Shown here: piece by piece, positions 59,985-64,000 of the stretch
Layout of the letters: every line of letters starts with the position of its first letter
Numbering within the stretch: the first letter of the stretch is position 1
Assembly: GCA_965247015.1 (NCBI GenBank)
Contig: CBDFGG010000004.1
Span: forward strand, 434,001-498,000
From: JAIXWP01 sp965247015
Lineage (GTDB): Bacteria > Bacteroidota > Bacteroidia > Flavobacteriales_D > Sanyastnellaceae
Direction of reading: 5' to 3'
DNA length: 64,000 nt
Notes under the pieces: model-generated
The model's database searches: none
What the model saw: the letters and a program-made list of their open reading frames with translations, nothing else
Told to the model about the DNA's origin: nothing
Program-made: the position numbers and the translations under genes

Positions 59985-61409
59985 TTACTGAAATCTGTAA
60001 ATTCGGTAATGATCGTTCTCAAAAATGAGTTGCAAAGGTACCGATTCGACCCATTCATTCGGTTTTACGATCACAAATTTTGCCCCTGCTTCTTCCAACG
60101 CTTTCAAATAATTGACATCATTCAATTCCGTACTCACACATGTCCATCCCTTTCGATGACTCAAATACAACTCTTGTGGATTCCCCTCCCCGTTGATGAC
60201 GATCAAATCTTCACGCTTCGCCCCAAGATTGTCTAAAATGCCTGCTAACTCTAACTTATATAGATTGCGCTGGTGTATTCTGAAATCATGCTGCTGATTA
60301 GCGATGGATTCAATACTCATGGCTATCAAAAGAGCCACCGCTAACCATTGTTTTTGTATTTGTACCAAAGCAAAACCAGCAATCAAAGCAAAGACCGGGG
60401 CAATTGGTATCATATAGTAATGCTGAAATACAAAATGACGCCCTGACTTCAAAGCGAATAGAATGAAGAAAATGGTGATGACTCCTGCTGCCAATTGAAG
60501 CTTTTTATCTTTTTTCAAAATCATCAAAATCAATCCCACCACCAATGCGGCAAGTGCGATATAACTCATGAGGGTGCTGAAATAAAAATGTTTTGCCACC
60601 GTACCCGATTCCTGAATGAATAAATGCCATCCTTTCGGAAACTCCTCTCCGGTGTTATACCACATGCCGCTTTTTTTTGCAATGGTCACATTCCACACAA
60701 AATACCAGAAAACCGCTACTGCTGCGGGAAGCACTGAAAGAAAGGTTACCAACCATTTTTTTCTCAAAGAAATAAATGAGAAATAAATCATCACAGGAAC
60801 CACCGATAATATCACAGCACTAGGGATTTTCGTCAATAAAGCCAATGACGATAAAATGAGGTAGCCGAGTAAATGTATACTTCTCGATTCGTCGAGGAAT
60901 TTTTTCAAAAAATAAATAGAAAAAAAAGCGATGGAAATACTAAACGTATCCGGCATGGTCTTCCTCGAAAACGCAAACCAAACAGATGTTCCGAGAATGG
61001 CCGTTGCGAAAAAAGCAAATCGATCATTCCAATAATTCTTGATGATTAAAAAGAAAAACCACAAACCCAAACTTGAAACAATTAAGTTGATCAATCTGCC
61101 ATACCAATGATCATAACCCATGATGCTAGAAGCCGCGGCAATCAAGCCATTAAGCAATGGAAACTCCATACCTATCACACCAGAACTAACGTGTGTTCCG
61201 ACACCCACTTCATCAATTTTTGGATGAAAAAAATCAGCTTGACCTTCGGAGAAATTACGTGCCACCATAAGCCCTGTCACTTGCCGCCAATGATGATTCA
61301 CCTCCAAAGGTGGATGAGTAATACCAACAAGACGAATCAAGAATAACAGGACGATGAAAAGAAGCGCCCATTGGTGATATGAAAGATTTTTTATAAACGC
61401 TTTCATCAT
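59985..61409 (-). CDS. ArnT/PMT-like membrane glycosyltransferase
   Basis: A 474-residue polytopic membrane protein with ~10 segments. The first periplasmic loop carries HPPLEVNHHWRQVTGLMVAR, the acidic/aromatic loop of GT39-type glycosyltransferases. Later segments include FFATAILGTSVWFAFSRKTM and PDTFSISIAFFSIYFLKKFL. The short soluble C-terminus ends EWVESVPLQLIFENDHYRIY. It probably moves a sugar from a lipid carrier to an acceptor. Its start overlaps the end of the AlkD-like gene by 4 nt. Confidence 0.85.
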   Translation of the reverse strand: MMKAFIKNLSYHQWALLFIVLLFLIRLVGITHPPLEVNHHWRQVTGLMVARNFSEGQADFFHPKIDEVGVGTHVSSGVIGMEFPLLNGLIAAASSIMGYDHWYGRLINLIVSSLGLWFFFLIIKNYWNDRFAFFATAILGTSVWFAFSRKTMPDTFSISIAFFSIYFLKKFLDESRSIHLLGYLILSSLALLTKIPSAVILSVVPVMIYFSFISLRKKWLVTFLSVLPAAVAVFWYFVWNVTIAKKSGMWYNTGEEFPKGWHLFIQESGTVAKHFYFSTLMSYIALAALVVGLILMILKKDKKLQLAAGVITIFFILFALKSGRHFVFQHYYMIPIAPVFALIAGFALVQIQKQWLAVALLIAMSIESIANQQHDFRIHQRNLYKLELAGILDNLGAKREDLIVINGEGNPQELYLSHRKGWTCVSTELNDVNYLKALEEAGAKFVIVKPNEWVESVPLQLIFENDHYRIYRFQ

Positions 61410-62080
61410 GAAATATGTTTGAGTGCTTCGCGAACCGTGAGTCCGGAAAATGATCTGCTATTCACAAAATCCTCGACAAACTTTTGATCTGTACGCGCAT
61501 ATTGTCGTAAGGCCCATCCAATGGCTTTTCTGTGAAAAAATTCTTTTGAAAATTCATGTGGTAAAATGGCCGAAACAAGCACATCAACATTCGTTTTTTC
61601 TTTGTAAGCCAATTGAAAAATGATTGCCACGCGATTGAGCCACATGTTTTCCGAAGTAATCCATCTCGGAATGACGTTCGCCACTTGATCGGGAAATGTG
61701 AGAAAGTACTTTCCTGCGAGATGTGTTGCGATGGTATCCACAGAATCCCACCACGATTGATTAGTGATGAGCCATTCAATAAAATCTATGCTCTCTTTTT
61801 CCTTGAAAATCTTTTTCTTTTCTGCAAACTCCATTGCAAAATAATGGTACTCTCGTTCTGGTTGATTCCATAGAATTTCGATGAAAGCGGAGCTTTCAAA
61901 TACCTTTTCTTTCACCAGCTCAGACATGAAAGCTTTGTGAGCCGCAGCTCGAATAGGCTTTTTTATACCCAAAAACTCAAAATTGTTTTTCATGTACGCC
62001 GCCATTGCCGCGGCCTCAGCGCTATTCCGGAGCGGATGATAAATTTCATTCAATTGTTGAAATGCCTGCAATGCTTTCAT
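61406..62080 (-). CDS. DNA alkylation repair protein (AlkD-like)
   Basis: A 224-residue HEAT-like helical protein starting MKALQAFQQLNEIYHPLRNS. An upstream start at 62107 is less likely. Family features are FLGIKKPIRAA, NQPEREYHYFAMEFAEKKKI, WLITNQSWWDSVDTIATHLA and KAIGWALRQYARTD. These proteins remove alkylated bases without base flipping. It is divergent from ftsK and coupled to a membrane glycosyltransferase gene, probably by chance of operon layout. Confidence 0.9.
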   Translation of the reverse strand: MKALQAFQQLNEIYHPLRNSAEAAAMAAYMKNNFEFLGIKKPIRAAAHKAFMSELVKEKVFESSAFIEILWNQPEREYHYFAMEFAEKKKIFKEKESIDFIEWLITNQSWWDSVDTIATHLAGKYFLTFPDQVANVIPRWITSENMWLNRVAIIFQLAYKEKTNVDVLVSAILPHEFSKEFFHRKAIGWALRQYARTDQKFVEDFVNSRSFSGLTVREALKHIS

Positions 62081-62192
62081 TCGGCTAAAATAGCGGTTCC
62101 CACACAATCCAATGTTGATAATAGAAAACTAACGTTCCCGTTCCTCCTGTTCAGAAAATTACCTTTGTTTCGCCCTAATTGTGCATTGATAC

Positions 62193-64000
62193 GTGGCAAA
62201 GAATACAAGTAAAAATACCTCAAAAGAACCTCAAGAACCAGTGGCTAGCGATACCTCAAAGAAATCGAAATCGAAAGGAAGCGCATCGTCATCTGGGTTT
62301 TCTGCATTCATCAAAGATCCACGTGTAAAGAAAATTGCAGGTGTCTTTCTTTCCCTTTTTGGTATTTATCTTTTTCTTGCGTGCCTATCCTATCTCATAT
62401 CAGGAGGGCATGATCAGTATTTAATCACAGGTCAACAATCTCCGTCCGACTTTTCAGAAAACGAACCCTACCACAATTGGATGGGCAAGATCGGTGCGCA
62501 TCTCGCACATTTCTTCATGTTTACCTACATCGGTGTGGGAGCATTTTTTGTCAGCCTCATCTTTTTCCTATGGGGTGTGCGTGTGACGTTTCAAAAAGAA
62601 ATACTACCATTTTACAAAAGCATTCGTCTCTCCATTTTGGGAATGCTCTACTTCCCTCTTGCCATTGGTTTTGCTTTTCATAAAAAAGTAGATGCATTTG
62701 ATCGCACTATCGAAATCACATGCAACGATCGTTTCGTAGGAGGCTACGGACACTTCGCTACAGAATGGTTTGTGTTCACTATTGGATGGATCGGAACCTT
62801 GATGACTTTACTCTTTGTTGCTGGAGCTTACCTCATTTTTAATCACAATCACAAAGTGGAGTCTGCCTGGGCGCGCTTTGGAGAATGGGCAGATGAACGC
62901 AAAGAACGAAAGGAAGAAGAAAGATTAAAAAAGGAAGAAGAGCGTTTAAAAGAAGAAGCGGAGAGACTAGAAGAGGCAGAAAACGCGATGAATTCAGGAG
63001 CTACGCTCGAAGAAGAAGAGGAAGAAGAGGAAGAAGCGGCACCGCCCTTTTTGAAATCAAATACTGGCAATTCATTCAATACCCCCATTGAGGAAAAGCC
63101 TGAAGATATTCCAGGTGTTATTGTGACTGAGAAAAAGACCATCATCAGCCCGGTGGGCAACACCTTCCGCGATGACCGTCCAGCGCCGATTACACAAAGT
63201 ATTCGCCCCGACGAACCTGAAGAAGAAGGTCCCGAGCCTTATCTCATTACGCGTGAAGTTCCCGCCACACCAGTTGTAACTCCTCCTGTAGAAGCGCAAG
63301 TTCCGCCAATTGTTCTCGCACCACTCGTTACTCCGCCAACGGATATCCCTTCGGTAAAGCCTACGTTCGAACTCGATATCAATCAGACCATCGAGGAAGC
63401 GGAAGCCGCATTCAATGCGGATCCCGAATGGACCATGGTGACACCAATGGCAACACCAGAACCAGTAAAGGCTGCTGTGCCATCGATCGAAATTACGCCG
63501 CAACCTTCCATCGAAGAGCTCCCGCAAACTCCCGTTCAAGAGACACCGCCCGCAGAAGTGGAGATGACTACTCCTGTTTCTCCCATCGTTGCTCCTTCCA
63601 GTTCTCCTATCATCGGACTACAAAGCAATGGTGATGCAGGTTTTCATGTGGCAGGAATGGAAGTGGAAGCTCCAAAAAATGAAGATATCCTGAGTGATTC
63701 TGATCTTGAAAACAAACTTCAAGAGTTTGGGCCCTACGACCCAAAATTGGATTTGAGTCGATATGAACCGCCATCTGTAGAGCTTCTAAAGCCTCATGGA
63801 TCGGGCATTCCACAGATTAACAAAGAAGAACTTGAGGCCAACAAAAACAAAATTGTAGAGACCCTCAATCACTATAAAATTGAAATCGACAAGATCAAAG
63901 CGACCATCGGTCCTACCGTTACGCTCTATGAAATTGTTCCTGCACCAGGTGTACGTATTTCAAAAATCAAAAACCTTGAGGATGATATCGCGCTAAGCCT
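62193..64000 (+). CDS. ftsK: DNA translocase FtsK, 5' part (runs off window)
   Basis: The frame opens with GTG at 62193 (MAKNTSKNTSKEPQEPVASD; an in-frame TGA lies just upstream) and runs to the window end (~602 codons). The N-terminal part has four membrane segments (VFLSLFGIYLFLACLSYLIS to LMTLLFVAGAYLIFNHNHK). A long charged and Pro-rich linker follows (acidic run near 62930-63040). The beginning of the motor (LNHYKIEIDKIKATIGPTVT, then YEIVPAPGVRISKIKNLEDD) is FtsK-alpha. It clears chromosomes at the septum. The ATPase and gamma domains lie outside. Confidence 0.95.
   Translation, partial: MAKNTSKNTSKEPQEPVASDTSKKSKSKGSASSSGFSAFIKDPRVKKIAGVFLSLFGIYLFLACLSYLISGGHDQYLITGQQSPSDFSENEPYHNWMGKIGAHLAHFFMFTYIGVGAFFVSLIFFLWGVRVTFQKEILPFYKSIRLSILGMLYFPLAIGFAFHKKVDAFDRTIEITCNDRFVGGYGHFATEWFVFTIGWIGTLMTLLFVAGAYLIFNHNHKVESAWARFGEWADERKERKEEERLKKEEERLKEEAERLEEAENAMNSGATLEEEEEEEEEAAPPFLKSNTGNSFNTPIEEKPEDIPGVIVTEKKTIISPVGNTFRDDRPAPITQSIRPDEPEEEGPEPYLITREVPATPVVTPPVEAQVPPIVLAPLVTPPTDIPSVKPTFELDINQTIEEAEAAFNADPEWTMVTPMATPEPVKAAVPSIEITPQPSIEELPQTPVQETPPAEVEMTTPVSPIVAPSSSPIIGLQSNGDAGFHVAGMEVEAPKNEDILSDSDLENKLQEFGPYDPKLDLSRYEPPSVELLKPHGSGIPQINKEELEANKNKIVETLNHYKIEIDKIKATIGPTVTLYEIVPAPGVRISKIKNLEDDIALS

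Noticed and set aside
62849..63163. Minus-strand serine-rich frame in ftsK
   Set aside because: It is the shadow of the acidic linker of FtsK (GAA/GAG codons read backwards as Ser/Leu).

Overview
The window reads as chromosomal DNA of a member of Bacteroidota, most likely order Flavobacteriales. Two secreted proteins carry type IX secretion C-terminal signals (one type B, one type A). There are DUF5723, DUF5777, DUF4295, LytS/LytTR and RHS families typical of this phylum, AT-rich leaders mostly without Shine-Dalgarno sequences, and TAnnTTTG-type promoter elements. kdsA and a DUF4105 protein fit a Gram-negative envelope. I cannot fix the genus from sequence alone.

Layout. 0-5.2 kb: a secreted NHL-repeat protein, then the minus-strand translation operon thrS-infC-rpmI-rplT, in which infC appears to start at ATT. 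5.3-15.6 kb: a glycosyltransferase, a methyltransferase, a 1282-residue PKD/T9SS protein, a four-module CBM48-like protein next to a retropepsin-like protease, and a membrane glycosyltransferase split by a one-base frameshift. 15.8 kb: tRNA-Ala(GGC) and a DsbA-like lipoprotein. 16.9-31.5 kb: an accessory island. 31.5-42.2 kb: DUF1304, TlpA-like, MazG-like, DUF2079, T9SS, kdsA, DUF5723, DUF4105 and dapF genes. 42.2-50.1 kb: a fused 2-oxoacid dehydrogenase E1, a small redox/YceI cluster, and a LytS/LytTR pair. 50-51.5 kb: a pirin gene and a MarR gene sharing an operator-like motif. 51.7-55 kb: a cytochrome c-like / OB-fold / YceI / DUF5777 cluster. 55-59.8 kb: queE, an unknown gene, a Kir channel, rimO, ftsY, a DUF4295 gene and rpmG. 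60-64 kb: a membrane glycosyltransferase, an AlkD-like gene and the 5' part of ftsK.

The most interesting part is the island. Four minus-strand pieces of the same RHS core segment, starting at or close to the residues KLQEQHIYGS (KLQAQHIYGS in the most decayed one), lack any upstream RHS gene. Two intact ones lead into different toxin-like tips (a GHSLG lipase and an HExxxH metallopeptidase-like domain), each overlapped by a lipoprotein gene that is the likely immunity partner. Two others are decayed, and each is followed by a small secreted or lipoprotein gene. Intergenic blocks of a degenerate 8-bp-period repeat lie upstream of these modules, and three modules also share an AT-rich junction between block and core. 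I read this as a store of orphan rhs C-terminal cassettes that could recombine with a full-length rhs gene elsewhere. The rest of the island is a run of small lipoprotein and membrane-protein genes without recognisable toxins, a lone Imm11-like gene, toxin-tip scraps, and several unrelated repeats (a 235-bp direct repeat, and a 52-bp tandem repeat built on a 20-bp palindrome).
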